This document shows, one piece after another, positions 6,404-14,679 of a stretch of 64,000 bases of DNA. Origin of the DNA: CALRQJ02 sp943370285 (lineage in GTDB: Bacteria; Bacteroidota; Bacteroidia; Chitinophagales; Chitinophagaceae); assembly GCA_943370285.1 (NCBI GenBank), contig CALRQJ020000016.1, forward strand, positions 1 through 64,000. The letters are read 5' to 3'. Below the pieces are notes generated by a model that saw nothing but the letters and a program-made list of their open reading frames with translations, did no database searches and had not been told where the DNA came from. The translations under genes and the position numbers were made by a program. Each line of letters opens with the position of its first letter. Within the stretch, counting starts at the first letter, position 1.

Positions 6404-9394
6404 TTATTCAACAACCACCATTTGCTTAGTTTCAGTAAACAAAACTTCGTTGTTTTTACCTTTTACTATAATTCTATAGAAATAATTGCCTTTTGCATTA
6501 TTTATTTGGCTACTGTTGAAGCCAATATTATAACTGCCGGCTAATTGTTGAGCATTTACCAAATTAGTCATGCGTTTGCCTTCAATGTTTAAAACTTCTA
6601 TACTCACTAAGCCATTAGTAGGAAGACTGTAACTAATTCTTGTACTTCCTTTTACCGGGTTAGGGTAGTTTTGGTTTAATACAAACTGATTGCCTTTATT
6701 GATTTCTAAGCTAATGATTTGACTGTATCTGAATCTACCATCTTTGTCAATCATTTTTAAGCGATAGAAATATTTACCGGCTTGCAAATTCAACTCGGTT
6801 AAGCCATATTCATTTCTTACTATATCTCCTTTAGCAATTACAGTTGCCGCTGTTGTCCAATTGCTACCATTATTTATACTTTTTTCAACTTCAAATTTGT
6901 CCATATTAACCTCACAACATGTTATCCAACTTAGCATTGCTTTACTGTCTCTGATTACTCCATTGAATGATAGTAATTGAAGTGGCAGTGCAATCGTTGC
7001 TTCATCTGCACCCATATAAGGATTAATGCTATTTCTAATTTGATTATCAAAATCTGTAGTATAACCAGCTAATGGGTTGCAGCGTAAGTTGTTATCGCCG
7101 TTAGAAGCACCCGTTAAATGTAAATCGCCGATTGCGGCATTAACAAAATTCACAGCAACAGATTTTGAATTTGCTTCTCCTGCAGAGTTAGTTTGAAAAG
7201 TTGTGAAGTTGTTTGAAGCCGCATTCCAATACGCTAAATCTGAAGCATTAGTTGTAAGTAAATTATTGTAATTAGAAGTCCATGAACCAGTTGCATAAGA
7301 ACCTATAGCAAAGTTGATGCCCGTGCCACCACTTCTTTGGTTAATAAGGATATTATTTTTTATATCCACTAGAGTGGTTATAGGAGTTCCAGGTGCAACA
7401 AAAGTTTCAGGTCCTCGATAAATACCACCACTTGGGTTACTACCGGATGCTGCTGTACCGCCAATTGCAATGGAATTATAATAACAGTTAATTCCGGCTG
7501 TTGCATTGAAATTATTTAAAATTCCAAAGTAGCTAGTGTTTTCAGTATTTCCTGTTCCTAACGAAACAAAATTGTTGGCAACAAATGAATTGGTGCCCGG
7601 TGCATTTGTTAAACTAGCTCTTATATTTATTGCTGCAACAATTGGTTTAGTTGTTGCTCCTATTGAGCTATTTTTCAAGTTGTAAATCTTATTTTCAATG
7701 ATACCAAATATTCCATTTGTTCCAATTATGCCAGCAACCGAACTTGCCAAATCAGCAGTATTAGTTGAGTTGATATTGAAGATCGTATTCCCTTTAATTA
7801 GGGTAGTATCAACAACGTTTGTACCAGTTAGATTGCTAACACCACCGTGTTGAATACCAACAGCTGTATTAGTTGCAGCACTAGCTAATGATGAACTACA
7901 AGATATTGCACTTATGATGTTGCTCTGTATAACAGATTTAGGTATTAAAGGGCAGGTAGAACTTGTACCATTAGTATTTACAGTGCCAATTCCTCTTGTC
8001 CATCCAGACGCCCCACCTATTGTAATATTGAGGTTGGTAATAGTATTGCCGATGACATTAAATCTTGGATTGCTAATAGTTGTACTTGTAGTTAAAGTGT
8101 TGGCGGATGAGGTTTCTAAGCGAATACCAAAAGATTGAGCAGAACCTGTGCCACCTGCATTGAAGTTTAGGTTTGTGATGGTATTGTTTAATATGTTAAA
8201 TACAGGCTTTACAGTTGTAGCTGCGGTAAAAACACGACCATTTACGCCAATGCCATATCCGAGTGCTGCACCGTTATTATTGGTTACTATAAAATTGTCT
8301 ACAGTATTGTTACTAAAAGTTGTTGTGCCATCAAAACCCCCAATAAAACCAAAAAAACCAGCATTTTGAAAAGAACCGGCTACGGATGCATAAATTACTT
8401 GTACGTTCTTGCATGTGTTGCCTTCTACTAAATTACCCGGCCCGCCGGTTTGAATACTAAAACCAATATAACCTACAGCGTTTGTTGACGTTCCTGTGTA
8501 AGTTAATAAACCAACACCATTGGCACTAGTGCCACCAGAAAAGTTTCCGGTAATAATATGTGTGTCTGATGTCCAATTTGGAAACACTTGCAATGATACA
8601 TGTGTATTTTGAGCAGCAGTAGATCGGCCAACTGTTTGATAAAAACTATTGCCAGATATAAGCCAATTGGTATTACCAGCCGATAAATTAACACCTATAG
8701 AACCTGAACTTGCATTAAAATAATCGTATACTAAACAATTTTGGAGTGTGTCTTCACTGTTTTGAATAGATGAATTGGTAGTACTTCCAACAGATAATAA
8801 ACAGGTTGGTGCGTTTGCTGTACCGTCTATGTTGCAATCTTTGATTTTATTTTTGTCATTACCGGTAAGTAATCCTGTACTAAAATGTACTACCCCAATT
8901 GCTGTGCCTGCACCTGCACCCCTTATAGTGCTATTGAGTATTTTGTTATTGCTTGCATCATTGATAAATCTAATGGCAGATGAAGTAATACTTACGTCTG
9001 CATTATGGATGGTTATAGATGCACCGCCGGCATTGATGCCATCAAAAACTACGTTATCAGCTCCATTTAAATTTACCAAAGGACCAACAACAGAACCGCT
9101 AATTGTTATAGCAGTAGCTGTTTGAGGAATTATTGTAACACTAGTATAGTTTGAACTAGTGGGGTTACCACTACTGTCGAGTGTTGCTGTAGTTGTTTCT
9201 GATACACTAGCTGAAAGTGTAATGATGATGTTTCCTTGGTGTGTGCCATCATTAATTTTAGCAAAAGCATCACCTAATGATATATACATACCGGTTGGTG
9301 TTCCTCCTGTGGCATTGAGGCTAACTTGGGCTTGTATAAAGCTTTGGCTAAAAAAGAAGCACATAAATGTAAGGGCAAGTAATTTTTTTATCAT
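6404..9394 (-). CDS. Large secreted beta-helix protein with T9SS sorting domain
   Basis: This 996-residue surface or secreted protein has a signal peptide at 1-22 (MIKKLLALTF to IQAQ). A long repetitive region, about residues 25-790, is rich in Asn, Gly, Thr and Ile with recurring N-x-I-x-N-L-N style turns, typical of right-handed parallel beta-helix (pectate-lyase-like) domains. A beta domain covers about 810-900. The last 80-90 residues form a T9SS type A sorting domain starting QNYPNPVKGSTRISYSLP and ending in a short basic/hydrophobic strand. An upstream ATG at 9451 would put 19 extra residues before the signal peptide; the ATG at 9394 is preferred. The C-terminal 190 residues are paralogous to the protein at 9707-11059, including the final TETKQMVVVE. 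The substrate or ligand is unknown. Confidence 0.85.
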   Translation of the reverse strand: MIKKLLALTFMCFFFSQSFIQAQVSLNATGGTPTGMYISLGDAFAKINDGTHQGNIIITLSASVSETTTATLDSSGNPTSSNYTSVTIIPQTATAITISGSVVGPLVNLNGADNVVFDGINAGGASITIHNADVSITSSAIRFINDASNNKILNSTIRGAGAGTAIGVVHFSTGLLTGNDKNKIKDCNIDGTANAPTCLLSVGSTTNSSIQNSEDTLQNCLVYDYFNASSGSIGVNLSAGNTNWLISGNSFYQTVGRSTAAQNTHVSLQVFPNWTSDTHIITGNFSGGTSANGVGLLTYTGTSTNAVGYIGFSIQTGGPGNLVEGNTCKNVQVIYASVAGSFQNAGFFGFIGGFDGTTTFSNNTVDNFIVTNNNGAALGYGIGVNGRVFTAATTVKPVFNILNNTITNLNFNAGGTGSAQSFGIRLETSSANTLTTSTTISNPRFNVIGNTITNLNITIGGASGWTRGIGTVNTNGTSSTCPLIPKSVIQSNIISAISCSSSLASAATNTAVGIQHGGVSNLTGTNVVDTTLIKGNTIFNINSTNTADLASSVAGIIGTNGIFGIIENKIYNLKNSSIGATTKPIVAAINIRASLTNAPGTNSFVANNFVSLGTGNTENTSYFGILNNFNATAGINCYYNSIAIGGTAASGSNPSGGIYRGPETFVAPGTPITTLVDIKNNILINQRSGGTGINFAIGSYATGSWTSNYNNLLTTNASDLAYWNAASNNFTTFQTNSAGEANSKSVAVNFVNAAIGDLHLTGASNGDNNLRCNPLAGYTTDFDNQIRNSINPYMGADEATIALPLQLLSFNGVIRDSKAMLSWITCCEVNMDKFEVEKSINNGSNWTTAATVIAKGDIVRNEYGLTELNLQAGKYFYRLKMIDKDGRFRYSQIISLEINKGNQFVLNQNYPNPVKGSTRISYSLPTNGLVSIEVLNIEGKRMTNLVNAQQLAGSYNIGFNSSQINNAKGNYFYRIIVKGKNNEVLFTETKQMVVVE

Positions 9395-9487
9395 AACAGG
9401 GAAATTTTGGTTAATTAATTGCCGTGAAGTTAAATTTAATTCTATCCACAACCTATATCAACCTTAAAAAAACCTAAACCCTCTTTT

Positions 9488-9604
9488 TCTCCCCATCCCT
9501 CTAATTTTCTCCACTTTACTTCTCTATTTTACAATTCATCCCCTTTGCTTTGCCGCAAAATTATAAACCTACTATATCTATGGCTATAACAGGTAAAGTT
9601 AAAC
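9488..9604. repeat. Direct repeat, copy 1: duplicated atpD promoter and 5' end
   Basis: These 117 bases align without gaps to 11151-11267, with only a handful of mismatches, all upstream of the start codon. The last 54 bases, including ATG and the first eight atpD codons, are identical. In this copy the promoter -7 box has decayed (TTGCTTTG instead of TACCTTTG in the intact copy). Similarity to the atpD locus stops abruptly after base 9604. Confidence 0.93.
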
Positions 9605-9657
9605 CCGTACGATATTGTGTACAACCTATTTTAGGACGTAGCTGTGTAATAAAGTAA
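9580..9657 (+). pseudogene. Truncated atpD 5' fragment
   Basis: The first eight codons (MAITGKVK) and the first base after them are identical to those of atpD at 11243. The frame then departs and stops after 25 codons at TAA 9655-9657. It is a remnant of a tandem duplication, not a functional gene. The stop codon overlaps the beginning of the terminator unit that belongs to the second duplicate. Confidence 0.88.
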
Positions 9658-9658
9658 A

Positions 9659-9690
9659 AGCCCTACATCTTGTTAGATGTAGGGCTTTTA
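9659..9690 (-). terminator. Terminator of the second T9SS gene
   Basis: A perfect 11-base stem (9659-9669 with 9676-9686) and a TTGTTA loop lie just past the gene end at 9707 on the minus strand. It is a near copy of the hairpin at 6357. Confidence 0.9.
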
Positions 9691-9706
9691 AGTCTTTAGA
9701 TAACAA

Positions 9707-11059
9707 TTATTCCACTACTACCATTTGTTTGGTTTCAGTGAGCAACACTTCATTGTTTTTACCGGTTACCGTGATTTTGTAAAAATAAGTACCGGCTATA
9801 TTTTTAACTGTATTACTATTAAATACAGCGTTGTATGTACCTGCAACTTGTTGGGTGTTCACCAAAGTTGATATTCTCTTGCCTGCTGCATTGAGTATTT
9901 CAATACTTACAAAACCATCTTTTGGTAAATTGTAACTGATTCTTGCACTACCTTTTATAGGATTAGGATTTATGCTTGAAATGAGCAAGTGACCTGATTT
10001 ATCACTTTTTATTAATACGGTATTAGAAAAAGCTGATTTGCCGTCTTTATCAACTTGTTTGAGTCTGTAATAATTATCGCCTTTCAATGGTTTTGAATCT
10101 GGAAAATTATAAGATAAATTACTGTTGCTGTTTCCATTAACTGCCTTCGATGTAATAAACTCTAGCGAGCTAAAATTGGTTCCATCAACGCTTCTTTCAA
10201 TGTGAAATCCTGCATTGTTTTGTTCTGTAGCAGTAGTCCATTGCAACAAATTATTACTACCATTCTTTGAGCCGGTAAAAGAAACAAATGTTACGGGTAA
10301 AGGATTAGTGTATTTAACTTCAAATGGAAAATCCATTGGTAAACTGGGCGGTGTAGCAGGGTTGCCGGCATCAACAACACCTGCCCAACTTGTACCAATT
10401 GCTTGTTTGCCATTCCATGTTGGCAATCCTCTAACACCTACTACATTACAAGGAGGTGCAAAAGCACCCCCATCATTAGTTGCATGTAACTGCCAAACTA
10501 ACCAATACGTTCCGGCAGTAAGTGTAACACCTGATACATCTGCATTTAATTTCCATATTTTACGGGTTGTGCCTGGTGTTGCAGGACTAGGTGTAATTGA
10601 ATTTATTGTTCTATAAGTGACTGAGTCGACACTTGAACTTAATCGGTTTGTGGTCATATCCCCAAAAACTACAGTAGACCCCATGATGCTGGGGTCTCCA
10701 TTCCATATTTCAACTCTCAGCACATCAAACGGACTTGGTGAAGCCGCTGCCCCGGTTTGATAAGCATAGACAGATAACTGAGAAATTGCCCAAGATTGCC
10801 CTGGCGGTACAGTAAAATCATCTGCAACTTTATTATTTGTAGTAAGTGCATTATTATAGGTCATACCGTAACCAATTGTGGTATTCGCAACAGTACCTTC
10901 AGCTTGCATTTCACTCCAAAAGAAGCCGGAGGGTGCTGCAACACCGCTTGCAGAGGTGCTGCCAGTACGAATGTTTCCATTTTTGTAAACCAATTGAGCA
11001 ACAATGGGTTGAAAAGTTGCTAAAATGCCAATAGCAATGAGGAGTAAACTTTTTTTCAT
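9707..11059 (-). CDS. Secreted protein with T9SS sorting domain
   Basis: This 450-residue secreted protein has a signal peptide at 1-21 (ending IVAQ). A beta-rich N-terminal domain at about 25-250 contains aromatic and Gly segments such as VEIWNGDPS and GTYWLVWQLHA, of unrecognised family. A fibronectin-like segment follows at about 255-350 (LQWTTATEQNNAGFHIERS to YYRLKQVDKDGK). A T9SS type A sorting domain occupies about 360-450 and ends LTETKQMVVVE. The C-terminal part is clearly paralogous to the neighbouring 6404-9394 protein while the N-terminal parts are unrelated, so the pair looks like a duplication followed by replacement or divergence of the passenger. The gene is divergent from atpD. 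Confidence 0.82.
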   Translation of the reverse strand: MKKSLLLIAIGILATFQPIVAQLVYKNGNIRTGSTSASGVAAPSGFFWSEMQAEGTVANTTIGYGMTYNNALTTNNKVADDFTVPPGQSWAISQLSVYAYQTGAAASPSPFDVLRVEIWNGDPSIMGSTVVFGDMTTNRLSSSVDSVTYRTINSITPSPATPGTTRKIWKLNADVSGVTLTAGTYWLVWQLHATNDGGAFAPPCNVVGVRGLPTWNGKQAIGTSWAGVVDAGNPATPPSLPMDFPFEVKYTNPLPVTFVSFTGSKNGSNNLLQWTTATEQNNAGFHIERSVDGTNFSSLEFITSKAVNGNSNSNLSYNFPDSKPLKGDNYYRLKQVDKDGKSAFSNTVLIKSDKSGHLLISSINPNPIKGSARISYNLPKDGFVSIEILNAAGKRISTLVNTQQVAGTYNAVFNSNTVKNIAGTYFYKITVTGKNNEVLLTETKQMVVVE

Positions 11060-11150
11060 GAACAGATTTTTTGGTTAATAGTTACGGTGAAGATAAAATT
11101 AATTCTAACTACTAGGTAAATCGTCTTTCCAAAAACATAAAAATCCCATT

Positions 11151-11267
11151 TCTCCCCATCCCCCTAATTTTCTCCACTTTCCTTTATCATTTTACGATTC
11201 ATCCCCTTACCTTTGCCGCAAAATTATAAACCTACTATATCTATGGCTATAACAGGTAAAGTTAAAC
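11151..11267. repeat. Direct repeat, copy 2: intact atpD promoter and 5' end
   Basis: This is the partner of 9488-9604, of equal length (117 bases). It carries the intact TACCTTTG box and leads into functional atpD. Confidence 0.93.
11208..11215 (+). promoter_or_regulatory. atpD promoter -7 box
   Basis: TACCTTTG matches the Bacteroidota housekeeping-sigma -7 consensus TAnnTTTG, 27 bases before the atpD ATG. The duplicated copy upstream has lost the TA of the box. Confidence 0.6.
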
Positions 11268-12742
11268 AGATCATCGGGGCTGTGGTAGACGTACAGTTTG
11301 ATGGTAAGCTCCCCGAAATCATGAATGCTCTTGAACTTAAAAAGGATAATGGTGATACATTAGTACTTGAGGTTCAGCAGCATTTGGGAGAAGATAGCGT
11401 ACGTACTATTGCAATGGACGGTACCGAAGGTTTGGTGCGTGGCAGAGAAGTGGTAGATACCGGAAAACCAATTGCAATGCCAGTTGGCGAAGGTATCAAC
11501 GGCCGTTTGTTCAATGTAACCGGCGATGCGATTGATGGTTTGCCTCAGGTAAGCAAAGTGGGTGGCCGTCCTATTCACAATAAGCCACCTTTATTCGAAA
11601 ACTTAAGTACTGCAACCGAAGTTTTATTCACCGGTATTAAGGTAATTGACTTGATTGAGCCTTATGCAAAAGGGGGTAAAATTGGTTTGTTTGGTGGTGC
11701 CGGGGTAGGTAAAACGGTATTGATTCAAGAGTTGATCAACAATATTGCCAAAGGATACGGTGGTCTATCTGTATTTGCCGGTGTTGGAGAAAGAACCCGT
11801 GAAGGAAACGATCTACTACGTGAAATGATTGAAGCTGGTATCATGAAATATGGTGATGCTTTCAAGCACAGCATGGAAGAAGGTGGATGGGATTTGAGCA
11901 AAGTAGATATGGAAGGATTGAAAGATTCTAAAGCTACTTTCGTATTCGGACAGATGAACGAACCTCCTGGAGCCCGTGCTAGAGTGGCTTTGTCTGGTTT
12001 GACTATCGCCGAATATTTCCGTGATGGAGATGGTACAGGCAAAGGAAAAGACATCTTGTTCTTCGTAGATAATATCTTCCGTTTTACGCAGGCTGGTTCT
12101 GAGGTATCGGCTTTGCTAGGTCGTATGCCATCTGCGGTAGGTTATCAACCAACATTGGCTACTGAAATGGGTCTGATGCAAGAGCGTATCACTTCAACCA
12201 AAAATGGTTCTATCACCTCTGTACAAGCGGTGTATGTTCCTGCGGATGACTTGACCGATCCGGCTCCAGCAACCACATTTGCTCACTTAGATGCTACAAC
12301 GGTATTGAGTCGTAAGATTGCTGACTTGGGTATTTATCCTGCGGTAGATCCGCTAGATTCTACTTCAAGAATTTTGACTCCAATGATTGTGGGTGATGCT
12401 CACTACGATTGTGCTAACCGTGTAAAGTTGATTTTACAGCGTTACAAGGAGTTACAAGATATCATCGCTATCCTTGGTATGGATGAATTGAGTGACGAAG
12501 ATAAAATGACAGTTGCCCGTGCTAGAAAAGTACAGCGTTTCTTGTCACAACCATTCCACGTTGCCGAGCAATTTACCGGTTTGAAGGGTGTATTCGTAGA
12601 CATTTTAGATACCATCAAAGGTTTCAATATGATTATGGATGGTGAAGTAGACGAATATCCTGAAGCGGCTTTCAACCTTGTAGGTACCATCGAAGATGCG
12701 ATCGAAAAAGGTAAGAAAATGATGGCTCAAGCACAAGGGTAA
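11243..12742 (+). CDS. atpD: F1Fo ATP synthase subunit beta
   Basis: This is the catalytic subunit of the F1 motor. The 499-residue protein has a P-loop GGAGVGKT at residues 151-158, the downstream catalytic segment GERTREGNDL, the Walker B strand ending FVDNIFR, and the DELSDEDK motif near residue 400 that contacts subunit gamma. The ATG at 11243 gives the normal start MAITGKVKQIIGAVVDVQF; an upstream in-frame start at 11213 would add ten unrelated residues. As in most Bacteroidota, atpD and atpC are separate from the main atp operon. The promoter and first codons are duplicated 1.66 kb upstream. Confidence 0.98.
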   Translation: MAITGKVKQIIGAVVDVQFDGKLPEIMNALELKKDNGDTLVLEVQQHLGEDSVRTIAMDGTEGLVRGREVVDTGKPIAMPVGEGINGRLFNVTGDAIDGLPQVSKVGGRPIHNKPPLFENLSTATEVLFTGIKVIDLIEPYAKGGKIGLFGGAGVGKTVLIQELINNIAKGYGGLSVFAGVGERTREGNDLLREMIEAGIMKYGDAFKHSMEEGGWDLSKVDMEGLKDSKATFVFGQMNEPPGARARVALSGLTIAEYFRDGDGTGKGKDILFFVDNIFRFTQAGSEVSALLGRMPSAVGYQPTLATEMGLMQERITSTKNGSITSVQAVYVPADDLTDPAPATTFAHLDATTVLSRKIADLGIYPAVDPLDSTSRILTPMIVGDAHYDCANRVKLILQRYKELQDIIAILGMDELSDEDKMTVARARKVQRFLSQPFHVAEQFTGLKGVFVDILDTIKGFNMIMDGEVDEYPEAAFNLVGTIEDAIEKGKKMMAQAQG

Positions 12743-12747
12743 AGCCC

Positions 12748-12815
12748 AGTTTAAAGTTTAAAAAGTTGAAAGTTTAACGTTCAAAAACCTTCAGCCTTTA
12801 ACCTTAGACCTTAAA
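12748..12815. repeat. Low-complexity TTTAAAC/CCTTAAAC-type spacer
   Basis: The gap between atpD and atpC consists largely of repeated AGTTTAAAGTTTAA-like and ACCTTAGACCTTAAACC-like words. Similar simple spacers occur between genes in other Bacteroidota genomes. No gene is seen. Confidence 0.5.
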
Positions 12816-12824
12816 CCTAATAAA

Positions 12825-13076
12825 ATGACATTAGAAATATTAACACCAGAAAGAAAAATCTACAGTGGCGAAGTGTACGGTGTACAATTGCCCGGTATTA
12901 CCGGTTTGTTTGAAGTATTGAATAACCACGCTGCATTAGTAAGTGCTTTATCTAAGGGTAACCTCAAGATTTTAAAGGACAAGAATAATACAGAAAGCTA
13001 CACCATTCAAGGTGGGTTTGTGGAAGTATTGAATAACAAAGCAACCGTTCTGGTAGAAGGTGCAATAGAAGCATAA
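12825..13076 (+). CDS. atpC: F1Fo ATP synthase subunit epsilon (short form)
   Basis: This 83-residue protein matches the N-terminal beta-sandwich of subunit epsilon (LEILTPERKIYSGEVYGVQLPGITGLFEVLNNHAALVSAL). It lacks the C-terminal two-helix domain present in the usual 130-140 residue form, which in other bacteria inhibits ATP hydrolysis. Short epsilon subunits are usual in Bacteroidota, so this is probably not a truncation. It follows atpD by 82 bases and is closed by a strong terminator. Confidence 0.94.
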   Translation: MTLEILTPERKIYSGEVYGVQLPGITGLFEVLNNHAALVSALSKGNLKILKDKNNTESYTIQGGFVEVLNNKATVLVEGAIEA

Positions 13077-13098
13077 TTTATTACCAACTGATATCATC

Positions 13099-13133
13099 AA
13101 AGCCTTTAACGAAAGTTGAAGGCTTTGTTTTTT
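13099..13133 (+). terminator. Terminator after atpC
   Basis: Arms at 13099-13110 and 13115-13126 pair over 12 bases (one mismatch) around a GAAA tetraloop and are followed by GTTTTTTG. Confidence 0.88.
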
Positions 13134-13162
13134 GTATTTACTTTGAAGCATAAAAATTAGCT

Positions 13163-13702
13163 ATGGAAAATTTAGGCATTGGCTCTAGGGTAGAACATCC
13201 TCATTTTGGCAAAGGTGTAATTGTAGATGTAGGATCTGAGTTTTATACCATTTGGTTTAAAACGCAAAATGGCACCAAAAGCATTGGTAAAGATTATGAA
13301 CTAAAAGTGATTGAAAAAACTGATGCAGTAGCTGAAAATAATGCCATCAGTTTGGCTGATATTGAATTGGCTTTGAACAATATTTTTGAGCAACGCTTAC
13401 ATGAATTTCAACTGGTGCCTATGGCTAATAAATGGAACGACGGAACATTATTATTGCAGCCCAAAGACCTTTCACTTCAACCCAAAGAAGTTCCTATTGA
13501 AACGTTTTTTCATAAAATAGTAATGGTAAGAGATCGGTTGCGATTGATTGAACAAAAAATCAATGCACATAAGGGATTAACCGATGAAGAGAAAGTGGAT
13601 TTACAACAATACGTAACGGCAGTTTATGGTTCATTAACCACCTTCAATGTATTGTTTAAAGAAACGCATCATCAATTTAAAGGAATGGCTGGCAAGGATT
13701 AA
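13163..13702 (+). CDS. Conserved hypothetical protein with UvrD-tail-like N-terminus
   Basis: This 179-residue cytoplasmic protein has no signal peptide. Residues 4-45 (IGSRVEHPHFGKGVIVDVGSE) strongly resemble the Tudor-like tail of UvrD/PcrA/Rep helicases, which reads G-x-x-V-x-H-x-x-F-G-x-G-x-V and binds RNA polymerase. The remaining 130 residues are helical and charged, with no family I recognise. A free-standing copy of this module suggests an RNA polymerase or nucleic-acid-bound accessory protein, but this is inference. It is convergent with the small secreted gene at 13713. Confidence 0.7.
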   Translation: MENLGIGSRVEHPHFGKGVIVDVGSEFYTIWFKTQNGTKSIGKDYELKVIEKTDAVAENNAISLADIELALNNIFEQRLHEFQLVPMANKWNDGTLLLQPKDLSLQPKEVPIETFFHKIVMVRDRLRLIEQKINAHKGLTDEEKVDLQQYVTAVYGSLTTFNVLFKETHHQFKGMAGKD

Positions 13703-13712
13703 ATTAAAAGGA

Positions 13713-13976
13713 TTAAGCCTTTGCTTTTTTCTTATTTCCCTTGTATGCTACATAAATTTTTTTGCCATTTTTGAGGTAGTAACGGCCACCTTTTTCACCG
13801 ATGTATATTTTTTCGCCTTTTGGCCCTTTCATACGGTCATCAACATTGTCTTTCGACTTATCTGTTGTAGTGCTTTTTTGCTGCGTGGTCGGTTGTTTTT
13901 TAGCAGTTGGTTTGGTTTGTGCATTCATATGGGCTAAAGCCATAACAAACATCAATAACAGTAATAACCTTTTCAT
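13713..13976 (-). CDS. Small secreted protein with PBCV-type basic adaptor motif
   Basis: This 87-residue basic protein has a signal peptide (MKRLLLLLMFVMALAHMNAQ), a Lys/Thr/Gln-rich linker, and a C-terminal segment of about 35 residues, KGPKGEKIYIGEKGGRYY followed by KNGKKIYV. The alternation of GPKG and K-G-G-x-Y-Y-x-x-x-G-K-K-x-Y is the pattern of the PBCV-specific basic adaptor domain (PF08789), which is also found in short Bacteroidota exported proteins; its molecular role is unknown. The ATG at codon 8 of the open frame is chosen because the signal peptide starts there. It lies 20 bases after the yqgE-family gene and is probably co-transcribed with it. Confidence 0.72.
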   Translation of the reverse strand: MKRLLLLLMFVMALAHMNAQTKPTAKKQPTTQQKSTTTDKSKDNVDDRMKGPKGEKIYIGEKGGRYYLKNGKKIYVAYKGNKKKAKA

Positions 13977-13996
13977 ACAAAATATTTTATCCAGCA

Positions 13997-14548
13997 TTAA
14001 TTAAGTTGTGGATCTAACGGATAATTGACCATCTGTTGATATTCACCACCCAAACTAATCAATGCATCTTTCCAAAGTTGCGCTACTTTGTTGTGAAAAA
14101 TTAGCGACTTTGTGCCTTTACGGGTAATCCAACTTTTGGTGTTTAATTCTTCTTCTAATTGACCTTCACCCCAGCCACTATAACCTAAGAAAAAACGTAT
14201 ATCCTTATCTTCTAGTTTATTCTGCTGAATGAGGTCAATGACTTCATCAAATTCTCCACCCCAATAAATGCCATTAATTACTTCTGTTCCGCCACTAATC
14301 AAATCGGGTCTTTGGTGTAAAAAATGGATGGTATCCATCTGCACCGGGCCGCCATAATACAGCGGCATATTACAACCATCTGCTGCAGAAATTACATCAC
14401 TCAGTACTTGTTCATATCCTTTGTTCAATACAAAACCAAAGCTGCCCTCAGGTTGGTGTTCGCAAATAAAAACTACCGACCGCATAAAGTTGGGGTCTTT
14501 CAAAAACGGGTCTGCAATTAAAATATCGCCTGCTGAAATCGCTACCAT
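13997..14548 (-). CDS. YqgE/AlgH family protein
   Basis: This 183-residue protein contains the family's characteristic N-terminus (GDILIADPFLKDPNFMRSVVFICEH), the segment GSFGFVLNK, and the later YYGGPV and GYSGWGEGQLE motifs. YqgE/AlgH proteins are widespread single-domain cytoplasmic proteins whose biochemical role is unsettled; a regulatory link to alginate production was reported for AlgH in Pseudomonas. The start at ATG 14548 removes 12 unrelated residues of the open frame. A TATTTTTG box lies about 34 bases upstream (14582-14589, minus strand). Confidence 0.9.
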   Translation of the reverse strand: MVAISAGDILIADPFLKDPNFMRSVVFICEHQPEGSFGFVLNKGYEQVLSDVISAADGCNMPLYYGGPVQMDTIHFLHQRPDLISGGTEVINGIYWGGEFDEVIDLIQQNKLEDKDIRFFLGYSGWGEGQLEEELNTKSWITRKGTKSLIFHNKVAQLWKDALISLGGEYQQMVNYPLDPQLN

Positions 14549-14581
14549 AAGTACAAGGTAATGCAGAAAACTAATTCGGCA

Positions 14582-14589
14582 CAAAAATA
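14582..14589 (-). promoter_or_regulatory. Candidate -7 box of the yqgE-family gene
   Basis: On the minus strand the sequence reads TATTTTTG, matching TAnnTTTG, 34 bases before the chosen start. Confidence 0.4.
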
Positions 14590-14666
14590 TAGCTGCTAAT
14601 TTTACAAAGGTTCGTTAAATACCCGTTTAAAAAAATGACCTTATCTTTCCGTCGTTAGTCAACTGT

Positions 14667-14674
14667 TATCTTTG
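14667..14674 (+). promoter_or_regulatory. -7 box of the histidine kinase gene
   Basis: TATCTTTG matches TAnnTTTG and ends only 5 bases before the ATG at 14680, so the transcript would be nearly or fully leaderless. Confidence 0.6.
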
Positions 14675-14679
14675 TACCG

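Noticed and set aside
6404..9394. Repeated Asn/Thr-rich DNA as a CRISPR or tandem repeat array
   Set aside because: The repetition is at the protein level (beta-helix turns) and the DNA units are not regularly spaced or identical.
13647..13937. 96-codon frame overlapping the end of the 13163 gene
   Set aside because: It is a frame shadow opposite the small secreted gene, with hydrophobic composition due to the antisense of Lys-rich codons.
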